Source of the DNA: Niveispirillum irakense DSM 11586
GTDB lineage: Bacteria > Pseudomonadota > Alphaproteobacteria > Azospirillales > Azospirillaceae
Assembly (NCBI RefSeq): GCF_000429645.1
Contig: NZ_KE386933.1
Coordinates: 558,001-622,000 of the forward strand
DNA: 64,000 nt
Reading direction: 5' to 3'
This document shows, piece by piece, positions 56,926 to 64,000 of this stretch (position 1 is the first letter of the stretch; each line of letters starts with the position of its first letter). The notes beneath the pieces were generated by a model. That model saw only the letters and a list, made by a program, of their open reading frames with translations, made no database searches and was not told where the DNA came from. The translations under genes were made by a program, and so were the position numbers.

Positions 56926-57357
56926 ATGGCCCAGTTGAAGCGCACGGCGAAAGCGGTTTGGCATGGTACCGGCAAGGATGGCGATGGCACGCTCTCTACG
57001 CAGAGCGCCACGCTGAACAATGTGCCCTATTCCTTCGTCGCCCGGTTTGGTGATGGCAAGGGCACCAACCCGGAAGAGTTGATTGCCGCCGCCCATGCCG
57101 GCTGTTTTTCCATGCAACTGGCTTTCATGCTGACGGCGAACAATACGCCGGCCACGGAGATCCGCACCGGCGCGGTACTGATCATGGAAAGCGATGGGCC
57201 GGGCTGGAAGATTGCGGCCGTGGAACTGACGCTGGAAGCTGCGGTTCCCGGCATCACGCCGGATAAATTCGCCAGCATCGCGGCTGATGCAAAGGCCAAC
57301 TGCCCCGTTTCGAAGGTTTTGAATGCGGAAGTGCGGCTTAAAGCCAATCTGGTCTGA
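56926..57357 (+). CDS. OsmC-family peroxiredoxin
   Basis: Thiol peroxidase that reduces organic hydroperoxides. I chose ATG 56926 (MAQLKRTAKAVWHGTGKDGD), with AACAGGAGAG upstream, giving 143 residues. The two redox cysteines are in AAHAGCFSMQLAFML and KANCPVSKVLNAE, and NPEELIAAAHAGCF is the OsmC signature. It is divergent from the toxin-antitoxin operon. Confidence 0.94.
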   Translation: MAQLKRTAKAVWHGTGKDGDGTLSTQSATLNNVPYSFVARFGDGKGTNPEELIAAAHAGCFSMQLAFMLTANNTPATEIRTGAVLIMESDGPGWKIAAVELTLEAAVPGITPDKFASIAADAKANCPVSKVLNAEVRLKANLV

Positions 57358-57506
57358 TGCTTTTAGAGGGGTGGGTGCCTTTCGCAGCCACCCCATTCTT
57401 TATTCGCAATACCTCCCCCGTTTCCACCCCTGTTGCCGTCTGTGGATCAGTCCACTTATGGTAGAGAAGGCCTGAAATCATGGCCTTCAACGGCAAGGGT
57501 ATAATC

Positions 57507-57875
57507 ATGCTGAAACAGTTCATGGGGGCTGTTCTGGTCTTGGCGTCGCTGGTAACCGGCGGCACGGCCTGGGCGGAGGGGAAGCAGAATTTCACATTGA
57601 AGAACCGCACCGGTTATACGGTTGCGGAGGTCTATGTTTCCCCCGCCAAGTCGGATGACTGGGAAGAGGATGTGATGGGTGGCGATGTGCTGGATAATGG
57701 TGAGAATGTCCATATCCAGTTCAGCCGCGCCGCGAAGAGCTGCATGTGGGACTTGAAGGTCGTCTATGATGATGAGGTGGAGGCCGAATGGGCGGGCTTC
57801 GATCTCTGCAAGGTCTCAACCATTTCCATTTTCTATGACCGCAAGAAGGATGAAACCTGGGCGGAATATGAATAA
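57507..57875 (+). CDS. Small secreted protein, unknown function
   Basis: 122 residues from ATG 57507 (MLKQFMGAVLVLASLVTGGT), with AAGGG upstream; the frame opens to 57480. The signal peptide ends near GTAWAEG. The mature domain is beta-rich and acidic: NFTLKNRTGYTVAEVYVSPA, DWEEDVMGGDVLDNGENVHI and a C-terminal FDLCKVSTISIFYD. Two Cys (CMWDLKV and DLCKVS) could form a disulfide. Related small periplasmic proteins with this N-R-T-G-Y strand and W-x-x-D-x-x-G pattern occur in proteobacteria; I know of no established role. Confidence 0.78.
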   Translation: MLKQFMGAVLVLASLVTGGTAWAEGKQNFTLKNRTGYTVAEVYVSPAKSDDWEEDVMGGDVLDNGENVHIQFSRAAKSCMWDLKVVYDDEVEAEWAGFDLCKVSTISIFYDRKKDETWAEYE

Positions 57876-57912
57876 TCCGTACTCTCTATTCAGAGACACG
57901 GACTAAAAAAGA

Positions 57913-57945
57913 AAAGGGCCGCCGGTATGAAAGCCGGCGGCCCTT
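57913..57945. terminator. Bidirectional terminator
   Basis: AAAAGGGCCGCCGG and CCGGCGGCCCTTATTTT form a stem with A/T runs on both sides, between the convergent small secreted protein and acyl-CoA dehydrogenase genes. Confidence 0.88.
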
Positions 57946-57965
57946 ATTTTAAGAATACAGCCCGA

Positions 57966-59762
57966 TCAGAACTGATCGACCGGCATTTCCATCATGCTCT
58001 TGCCGCCAGCCATCAGGCTTTTGAAGCGGAAATCCACCTCCGGCAGCATCTTGTCCATGAAGAAGCGGGCGGTCTTGATCTTGGCGTCGTAGAAGCCTTC
58101 CTTGCCGTCCGCGTTTCCGGCGGCCAGCTTTTCTTGCGCCACCTTCACCATCTTCAGCCACATCCAGCCCAGGCTGACCAGGCCGAAGATACGCAGATAG
58201 TCGGTCGATGCCGCACCGGCTTCATCCGGCCGCACCATGCCCTTCTGGGCGGTGATGGCGGTTGCCTGCTGCAACTTGCCGAACGCCTTGGCCAGCGGCA
58301 CGACGAATTCCAGCAGGGCCGCGTCTTCCTGGCTCTGTTCCAGTTCGGCCTGCATCGGGTGGAAGAAGCGGCGCAGCAGGCGGCCCATATTCTGCGGCAT
58401 CTTGCGGCCCACCAGATCCAGGGCCTGGATGCCGTTGGTGCCTTCATAGATCATGGCGATGCGGGCATCGCGCACGAACTGTTCCATGCCCCATTCGCGG
58501 ATATAGCCGTGACCGCCATACATCTGCTGGCTGTTGGTGGCGACCTCATAACCCATATCGGTGAAGTACGCCTTCACCACCGGGGTCAGCAGGGCCACGA
58601 AATCTTCCGCTTCCTGACGGACGGTTGGGTCCGGGTGCTTTTCATACAGGTCGATCATCATGCCGACCCAGTAACCCAGCGCGCGCGCGCCTTCGGAGAA
58701 AGCCTTGCCCTGCATCAGGTTCTTGCGCACATCGGGATGCACGATGATCGGGTCGGCGGCCTTTTCCGGTGCCTTGGTGCCGGACAGCGAGCGGCCCTGG
58801 ATGCGGTCCTTGGCATAGACAACGGCGTTCTGATAGGCGACGGCACCGATGCCCAGACCCTGCATGCCCACGCCCAGGCGGGCAGTGTTCATCATGGTGA
58901 ACATGGCGCGCATGCCCTTGTGCGGCTCGCCCACCAGCCAACCCTTGGCATCGTCGAAATTCATCACGCAGGTGGCGTTGGCCATGATGCCCATCTTGTG
59001 CTCGATGGAACCGCACATCACGCCATTGCGCACGCCGGGTTCGTTATCCTCATTCGGCAGGAATTTCGGCACCAGGAACAAGGAGATACCCTTAATGCCC
59101 GGCGGGCCGTCCGGCAGCTTGGCCAGCACCAGATGGATGATATTGTTGGTCAGGTCATGTTCCCCGGCGGAGATGAAAATCTTCGTGCCGGTGATGTTGT
59201 AGCTGCCATCCTCATTGGGGGTGGCGCGAGTCTTCAACAGGCCCAGATCGGTGCCACAATGCGGTTCCGTCAGGCACATGGTGCCGGACCATTCACCGCT
59301 GACCATCTTGGGCAGGTACCGTTCCTTCAACTCATCATTGGCGTGGGCTTTGATGGCGTTCATCGCCCCCTGGGTCAGGCCCGGATACATGGCAAAGGCC
59401 ATATTGGCGGAGCAGAGAAGCTCCTCCAGCACCACGCCCACGGTGTGGGGCAGGCCCTGGCCACCATAGGCGGGGTCGAAGGCCATGCCCTGCCAGCCGC
59501 CTTCGACATATTTGTCATAGGCTGCCTTGAAGCCCTTGGGCGTGCGGACGACGCCATTCTCGTAATGGCAGCCTTCCTCGTGGCCGGACAGGTTGATCGG
59601 CTGCAGCTCGTTCTCGCACAGCTTGGCGGCTTCCTCGATCACCGACTGGATCAGGTCGGGGGTCGCATCCTCATAGCCCGGCAGATTTGCCAGGGATTGC
59701 GCGTTCAGCACGTCGTTGAGGACGAAATTGATGTCTTCCAGCGGGGCCTTGTAGACGGGCAT
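57966..59762 (-). CDS. Acyl-CoA dehydrogenase (long, DmdC/FadE-like type)
   Basis: FAD enzyme introducing the alpha-beta double bond in acyl-CoAs, passing electrons to ETF. The 598 residues are longer than classical 380-residue enzymes and carry an extra C-terminal domain. Marks are WQGMAFDPAYGGQGLPHTVG, MCLTEPHCGTDLGLLKTRA, TGTKIFISAGEHDL, MYGGHGYIREWGMEQFVRDA and the catalytic-Glu segment RIAMIYEGTNGIQALDLVGR. It lies downstream of the dehydrogenase/hydratase and thiolase genes on the same strand, completing a beta-oxidation set. Confidence 0.94.
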   Translation of the reverse strand: MPVYKAPLEDINFVLNDVLNAQSLANLPGYEDATPDLIQSVIEEAAKLCENELQPINLSGHEEGCHYENGVVRTPKGFKAAYDKYVEGGWQGMAFDPAYGGQGLPHTVGVVLEELLCSANMAFAMYPGLTQGAMNAIKAHANDELKERYLPKMVSGEWSGTMCLTEPHCGTDLGLLKTRATPNEDGSYNITGTKIFISAGEHDLTNNIIHLVLAKLPDGPPGIKGISLFLVPKFLPNEDNEPGVRNGVMCGSIEHKMGIMANATCVMNFDDAKGWLVGEPHKGMRAMFTMMNTARLGVGMQGLGIGAVAYQNAVVYAKDRIQGRSLSGTKAPEKAADPIIVHPDVRKNLMQGKAFSEGARALGYWVGMMIDLYEKHPDPTVRQEAEDFVALLTPVVKAYFTDMGYEVATNSQQMYGGHGYIREWGMEQFVRDARIAMIYEGTNGIQALDLVGRKMPQNMGRLLRRFFHPMQAELEQSQEDAALLEFVVPLAKAFGKLQQATAITAQKGMVRPDEAGAASTDYLRIFGLVSLGWMWLKMVKVAQEKLAAGNADGKEGFYDAKIKTARFFMDKMLPEVDFRFKSLMAGGKSMMEMPVDQF

Positions 59763-60106
59763 CTGAATTCTCCGTGTGAACCGCTACCGCGGCAGACCCG
59801 CACCCCCTGACACGCCCGGCACCGATGTTGGGATTCTCGGCTTCAGACGGGAAAGAAGATGGGGCACCTCGGGGCGTCGATAGGGTGGACGGAAGGGGGG
59901 AATTATGAAGGTACTAACTTCACCCAATTCTGCCTTCCCCGCGAAAGCGGGGAACCAGGGGCCGCAGGCACCGAACCTTGATCCCTTGACCCTTGACCCC
60001 CGCTTTCGCGGGGGAGGCAATGAAGCGATCGTGTCTACGTCAGTGCTCTAAGGACGAACCGTTTGGTGATGGCGGGGCCAGCTTGCGCCGGCCCCACCCC
60101 TCACCC
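59763..60106. repeat. Intergenic region with an inverted pair of short palindromes
   Basis: The 344 bases between the acyl-CoA dehydrogenase and hydratase/dehydrogenase genes hold no gene. TTCCCCGCGAAAGCGGGGAA (59935-59954) and CCCCCGCTTTCGCGGGGG (59997-60014) share a CCCCGC-GCGGGG core in opposite orientation, 42 bases apart. This is the style of short interspersed palindromes in alphaproteobacteria. A small direct repeat (CCCTTGA twice) lies between them. Confidence 0.7.
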
Positions 60107-62449
60107 TCAATTCCGCAGCGGCTTGCCGGTTTCCAGCATATGCTCGATGCGGTTGATGGTGCCCGTCGTCTTGGTCAATTCCAGGAAGGCTTCCCGTTCC
60201 ATGTCCAGCAACTGGTCCTCGTTCATCACAACCGTGATGTCCGTGTTGCCGCCGGACAGGATATGGCCGACCTTCTTGGAGACCACCACGTCATAGGGCG
60301 TGGCCTTGCCCTGCTGCGCGAAGCCATCCACTGCCAGATCGAAGGCCGCCTTGGCCGTAGGGCCGGGCAGGCGGATTTCCGGGGCGGTCGGGGGCGTGTA
60401 ATCCGCCGCCATTTCCAGCGCCTTCGCCTTGGCATCGGCCAGCAGCCGATCCTTGTTGAAGGTGATGCCGTCGGTCGGCTTCAGGATCAGCATATCCTTG
60501 GCCTCAAAGGCGGACTTGGCCACCTTGGCGGTGCTGATCGCCTCAAACGCCGCGGACAAGGCCGGCATCGGCCCGCCCGGACGCTTCTTGTTGGCCAGAT
60601 GGCGCACCACCATTTCCTTGCAGCCGCCCCAGCCGGGCACGACACCGACGCCCACTTCCACCAGACCGGTATAGGTTTCGGCATGGGCCTGCACGGCGGA
60701 GCTGTGCAGCAGGATTTCGCACCCGCCACCCAGTGCCATGCCCGACGGGGCCGAGACGGTGGGGAAGGGGGCGTATTTCAGCGCCTTGTAGGTCTGCTGG
60801 CCTTCCGCAATCATCGCCTCAATCTGCGGATAGAGGCCGATATTGATGGCGAACAGGGCCAGGCCCAGATTGGCACCGACGGAGAAGTTCGGTGCCTCAT
60901 TATGCACGACCAGCGCCTTGTACGGGCCGGACTTGCCGTCGCCGATAATGCCGATGGCCTTGCGGATCAGGTTCATGATGTCCTGGTCCAGCGCGTTCAT
61001 CTTGCTGGTGAATTCCAGGCACAGCACGCCGTCGCCAATATCCCACAGGCTGGCGGAACCATTCTTGGCCACCGGCTTGGAGCCACGCTTGATATCGGTC
61101 AGCAACAGCACGCCGTCCGGGCGCTTCACCTCGGCATACTCGCCGCTGGTGGTCAGGAACAGCAGCTTGGCGCCATCCACCTTGTAAAAGGGCCGGCCAG
61201 CGGCGACTTCCACCATGTGGGGAACCTTTTTGCCTTCCGCCTTCAGCTTCTCGGCAAACCAGCCGGTGCCCAGCTGGTCGATCATCTCGAACGGGCCAGC
61301 CTTCCAGTTATAGCCCAGCCGCATCGCCTCATCGACAGCGGTGATCTGCTCGGCAATCTGCGGCACCAGATCGGCAGCGTAGGAGAGCGCCTGCGACAGT
61401 ACCCGCCAGGCATAGGCCCCGCCCTGGTCCGCCGTTTCCACCAGGGCCTTCAGCCCCTTGGCGGAGGCCGACGCCAGCGATGCCTTTTCCGACGCGCGAT
61501 ACACGCCCGTCGTCAGGTCGATGGCTTCCTTGGTGCGGCGACCGTCGGCAGCCTTGGTCTGGCGATAGAAGCCGCCCTTGCCCTTGCGCCCGGTATAGCC
61601 TTCGCTGATCATCTTGGTGATCATCGGGCTGTCACGGTGGATGCGGCGGTAATCATCATCCGCCGGCAGGGTGGCTAGCAGCGACTTGGAAATCAGCGGC
61701 ATCAGGTCCAGGCCGACCAGATCAATCAGGCCGAAGGTGCCGGTCTTGGGGATGCCCATGGGGCGACCGGTGATGGCGTCCGCCTCTTCCACCGTCAACC
61801 CGCCATCCATCGCCTCATTCACGGCAACGGCCATGAAATAGGTGCCGATACGGTTGGCGATGAAGCCCGGCGTGTCCTTGCACTCTACCACGCCCTTGCC
61901 CAGCACCTTGTCGCAGAAGACGCTAACCGTCTCAAAGGCATCCTGACGGGTCTTCGGACCCTTCACCACTTCCAGCAGGCGCATGTAACGCGGCGGGTTG
62001 AAGAAGTGGGTGATACAGAAATCAGCGGCAAACCGTTCGGTCTGGCCCTGCAACAGGATGTTCAGCGGAATGGTGGAGGTGTTGGAAGAGACGATGGAAC
62101 CGTCTTTCCGCACCTTTTCCAGCTTGGCATAAAGGTCGTGCTTGATGGCCGGGTTTTCCAGCACGGCCTCGACGATCCAATCCACATCGGCCAGCTTTTC
62201 CAGGTCATCCTCGATATTGCCGGGGGTGACGAGGCTGGCCGCCTTCCTGTGCATGAAGGGGGCAGGGTCGGTCTTCTGCATCTTCTCGATGGCGCCCTTG
62301 GCGATCACCGAGCGGTCGCCGCCATTATCCTTCACGGATTGCGGCACGATATCCAGCAGATAGACCGGGATGCCGGCATTGGCGATATGGGCGGCGATGC
62401 CGCTGCCCATCACGCCCGCGCCGATGACGGCGGCTTTCTTGATTGTCAT
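60107..62449 (-). CDS. 3-hydroxyacyl-CoA dehydrogenase/enoyl-CoA hydratase fusion
   Basis: Bifunctional beta-oxidation enzyme that hydrates enoyl-CoA and oxidises 3-hydroxyacyl-CoA with NAD+. ATG 62449 (MTIKKAAVIGAGVMGSGIAA), preceded by GAGGAG, gives 780 residues; the frame opens further upstream inside the thiolase region. The dehydrogenase half comes first (FCITHFFNPPRYMRLLEVVK, KDTPGFIANRIGTYFM), then the crotonase half (about 470-720: NEAPNFSVGANLGLALFAIN, SGMALGGGCEILLHSSAVQA, EVGVGVVPGWGGCKEM). This is the reverse of the FadB/FadJ order. It starts 25 bases after the thiolase stop. Confidence 0.95.
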   Translation of the reverse strand: MTIKKAAVIGAGVMGSGIAAHIANAGIPVYLLDIVPQSVKDNGGDRSVIAKGAIEKMQKTDPAPFMHRKAASLVTPGNIEDDLEKLADVDWIVEAVLENPAIKHDLYAKLEKVRKDGSIVSSNTSTIPLNILLQGQTERFAADFCITHFFNPPRYMRLLEVVKGPKTRQDAFETVSVFCDKVLGKGVVECKDTPGFIANRIGTYFMAVAVNEAMDGGLTVEEADAITGRPMGIPKTGTFGLIDLVGLDLMPLISKSLLATLPADDDYRRIHRDSPMITKMISEGYTGRKGKGGFYRQTKAADGRRTKEAIDLTTGVYRASEKASLASASAKGLKALVETADQGGAYAWRVLSQALSYAADLVPQIAEQITAVDEAMRLGYNWKAGPFEMIDQLGTGWFAEKLKAEGKKVPHMVEVAAGRPFYKVDGAKLLFLTTSGEYAEVKRPDGVLLLTDIKRGSKPVAKNGSASLWDIGDGVLCLEFTSKMNALDQDIMNLIRKAIGIIGDGKSGPYKALVVHNEAPNFSVGANLGLALFAINIGLYPQIEAMIAEGQQTYKALKYAPFPTVSAPSGMALGGGCEILLHSSAVQAHAETYTGLVEVGVGVVPGWGGCKEMVVRHLANKKRPGGPMPALSAAFEAISTAKVAKSAFEAKDMLILKPTDGITFNKDRLLADAKAKALEMAADYTPPTAPEIRLPGPTAKAAFDLAVDGFAQQGKATPYDVVVSKKVGHILSGGNTDITVVMNEDQLLDMEREAFLELTKTTGTINRIEHMLETGKPLRN

Positions 62450-62474
62450 GGTTGCTCCTCCCGTCCGGCCCGGA

Positions 62475-63614
62475 TCAGACCGCTTCCAGAACGGTGGCGA
62501 TGCCCTGGCCGCCGCCGATACACTGGGTGGACAGCGCCAGCGACTTGCCTTCGCGCACCAGCAGGCTGGCGGCCTTGCCGGTGATGCGGGCACCGGTGGC
62601 GCCCAGCGGGTGGCCCATGGCGATGCCGCCGCCATCAATATTCACCTTGGCCGGGTCAAAGCCCAGTTCCTGGCAAACGGTCATGGCCTGCACGGCGAAG
62701 GCCTCGTTGCTTTCGATGATGTCCAGATCGGAGACCTTCAGGCCGGCGCGGGCCAGGGCCTTGGTGGTTGCCGGCACCGGGCCATAGCCCATGATGGTCG
62801 GGTCACAGCCGGCAACGGCGATGGAGCGGATCTTGGCCAGCACCTTCAGCCCATGGGCCTTGGCGAAATCTTCCGAGCAGATCAGCGTGGCCGAAGCACC
62901 ATCGGTGAGCGGGGAGGAAGTGCCGGCGGTGACGGTGCCGGCGGCGTCAAAGGCCGGCTTCAGGGTGGAGAGCGCTTCCACCGAGCTGTCACCACGGATA
63001 CAGCCATCCTGGCTGATCACCTTGCCCGACGGGGTGGTGATGGGGACGATTTCTGCCTCAAAACGGCCTTCGGCCTGGGCCTTGGCGGCCTTGCGGTGGC
63101 TTTCCACGGCAAAGGCTTCCTGCTGGGCGCGGGTGAAGCCAAACTTCTTGGCCAGATTCTCCGCCGTGATGCCCATGGACATGTAGGCGCCGGGGTTGGC
63201 GGCGTGCAGGGCCGGGTTGGGCATCGGGTTGAAGCCCATCATCGGCACGCGGGTCATGCTTTCCACACCGGCGGCGATGAAGCAGTCACCAGCGCCGAGC
63301 GCGATGGCGCCAGCGGCCTGATGGATGGCCTGCATGGAGGAGCCGCAGAAACGGTTGACCGTGGCGCCGGCGACCGAGGCCGGCAGGCCCGCGATCATGG
63401 CGATCAGTTTGGCGACGTTGAAGCCCTGCTCCCCTTCCGGGAAGGCGCAGCCGACGATCAGATCTTCCACGGCGGCGCCGTCAACACCCGTGCGTTCCAG
63501 CAGGGCCTTAACGACGGTCGCGGCCAGATCATCCGGGCGCACCTTCGTCAGCTCGCCCTTGTTGGCCAGATGGAAAGGCGACCGGGCATAACCGGCAATC
63601 ACGACATTCTTCAT
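62475..63614 (-). CDS. Acetyl-CoA C-acyltransferase (thiolase)
   Basis: Thiolytic enzyme that cleaves 3-ketoacyl-CoA to acetyl-CoA and a shortened acyl-CoA. ATG 63614 (MKNVVIAGYARSPFHLANKG) gives 379 residues; the frame opens to 63725. The nucleophilic Cys is in TVNRFCGSSMQAIHQAAGAI, the His in GGGIAMGHPLGATGARI, and the second Cys in STQCIGGGQGIATV. It is the first structural gene of the beta-oxidation unit, 128 bases downstream of a MerR-type regulator. Confidence 0.96.
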   Translation of the reverse strand: MKNVVIAGYARSPFHLANKGELTKVRPDDLAATVVKALLERTGVDGAAVEDLIVGCAFPEGEQGFNVAKLIAMIAGLPASVAGATVNRFCGSSMQAIHQAAGAIALGAGDCFIAAGVESMTRVPMMGFNPMPNPALHAANPGAYMSMGITAENLAKKFGFTRAQQEAFAVESHRKAAKAQAEGRFEAEIVPITTPSGKVISQDGCIRGDSSVEALSTLKPAFDAAGTVTAGTSSPLTDGASATLICSEDFAKAHGLKVLAKIRSIAVAGCDPTIMGYGPVPATTKALARAGLKVSDLDIIESNEAFAVQAMTVCQELGFDPAKVNIDGGGIAMGHPLGATGARITGKAASLLVREGKSLALSTQCIGGGQGIATVLEAV

Positions 63615-63742
63615 AATCTTCCGCGCTCCTCGCCTGGTGTGGCTTCGGCCCCGGTTCTGTCCCGGTGTGCCGGCTGGTGGGTTTTGACCAATCTTAAACC
63701 GGCGGGGATGCCGCCGGGTCTTCATTCCGCCCCGGCAATCAT

Positions 63743-64000
63743 TCAGTCGGGACGGATACGCCCTTGGCGTTGAGATGCGACACGATCATGCCGTCAATCT
63801 CATGCAGTTCTTTCAGCGTCTGCTGCACGTCGCGCAGTTGCTGTTCCAGATGGCGGATACGGTTGCGAGCCCCCTTTAACAGGAAGCTCATCTGCTCTAC
63901 CTGCGCTTCGTCCGTCTCATACAGATCCAGGAAATCCTTGATCTCGCCGATGGAGAAGCCCAGCCGCTTGCCGCGGCAGATCAGTTTCAGCCGCGCCCGG
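63743..64000 (-). CDS. MerR-family transcriptional regulator (partial, 5' end outside window)
   Basis: The C-terminal 85 codons of a gene entering from the right edge; the stop is TGA at 63745-63743. The visible part starts ARLKLICRGKRLGFSIGEIK, then DFLDLYETDEAQVEQMSFLL and a dimerisation coiled coil. This is the end of the MerR winged-helix domain and its helix. It resembles LiuR-type regulators of acyl-CoA catabolism, and its place just upstream of a beta-oxidation cluster fits. The DNA-binding N-terminus is not visible. Confidence 0.85.

Noticed and set aside
57927-59810. Plus-strand frame of 627 codons opposite the acyl-CoA dehydrogenase
   Set aside because: Antisense shadow; the minus frame carries all acyl-CoA dehydrogenase motifs.
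59993-61678. Plus-strand frame of 561 codons opposite the hydroxyacyl-CoA dehydrogenase
   Set aside because: Antisense shadow with no domain signature.

Overview
The window is high-GC chromosomal DNA from an alphaproteobacterium, most likely in the Rhodospirillales/Azospirillaceae (Azospirillum, Nitrospirillum, Niveispirillum-like). I infer this from alphaproteobacterial gene neighbourhoods (hemC-hemD-Mic60-HemY, murA-DUF2948, amidase-rnpB-mraZ), from a type-A RNase P RNA, from ETF-QO and fatty-acid oxidation genes, and from a globin/MCP/PilZ receptor. Most of it is core genome with dense, translationally coupled operons. No prophage, CRISPR array or complete insertion sequence was seen.

Layout. 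1-9812 (minus) is the division and cell-wall cluster, read mraZ, rsmH, ftsL, ftsI, murE, murF, mraY, murD, ftsW, with ftsW cut by the window edge. 9813-10450 is an AT-rich regulatory gap with three TGGG repeats on a strict 10-bp period (MraZ-box type) and DnaA-box-like 9-mers. rnpB and a peptidoglycan amidase follow; the amidase gene carries a second 10-bp-period TGGG array inside its coding sequence. 12001-17638 holds a soluble chemoreceptor, an AraC regulator, a GH84 glycosidase and an SDR. 17934-24770 holds ETF-QO, a uracil-DNA glycosylase, a GST, a D,D-carboxypeptidase and two tandem CPBP proteases. 24747-28523 (minus) runs from a cysteine desulfurase through a degenerate HscB and a ferredoxin to TenA and an EamA exporter. 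A divergent promoter region with a possible structured RNA lies at 28524-28901.

28902-33604 holds a hydrolase, two tandemly duplicated tRNA-Thr(GGT) genes each with its own terminator, dcd, murA, a DUF2948 gene and a Tat-exported protein. 34500-35310 is a small foreign patch: a decayed IS5-type transposase and an orphan gene. 35317-44381 holds gpsA, a secreted repeat protein, tsaD, the hemC-hemD-mic60-hemY operon and a CbiB/CobD-like gene. 44514-53738 holds gamma-glutamyltransferase, a double cold-shock protein, a methyltransferase, rpmJ, parE, a thioesterase, aspC and a degenerate NERD protein. 53820-57875 holds uvrB, a RelE/HigA-type toxin-antitoxin pair, OsmC and a small secreted protein. 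57966-64000 (minus) is a beta-oxidation cluster: MerR regulator (partial), thiolase, 3-hydroxyacyl-CoA dehydrogenase/enoyl-CoA hydratase and acyl-CoA dehydrogenase. The electrons it releases would enter the quinone pool through the ETF-QO at 17934.

The strongest non-routine signals are: the two decamer arrays around mraZ, in opposite orientation; the desulfurase/HscB/ferredoxin group, in which hscA is missing and HscB has lost its HPD motif; a globin-type chemoreceptor without its heme histidine but with an intact PilZ domain; a helix-turn-helix-like module fused to Mic60; and the structured, convergently transcribed region upstream of the desulfurase.
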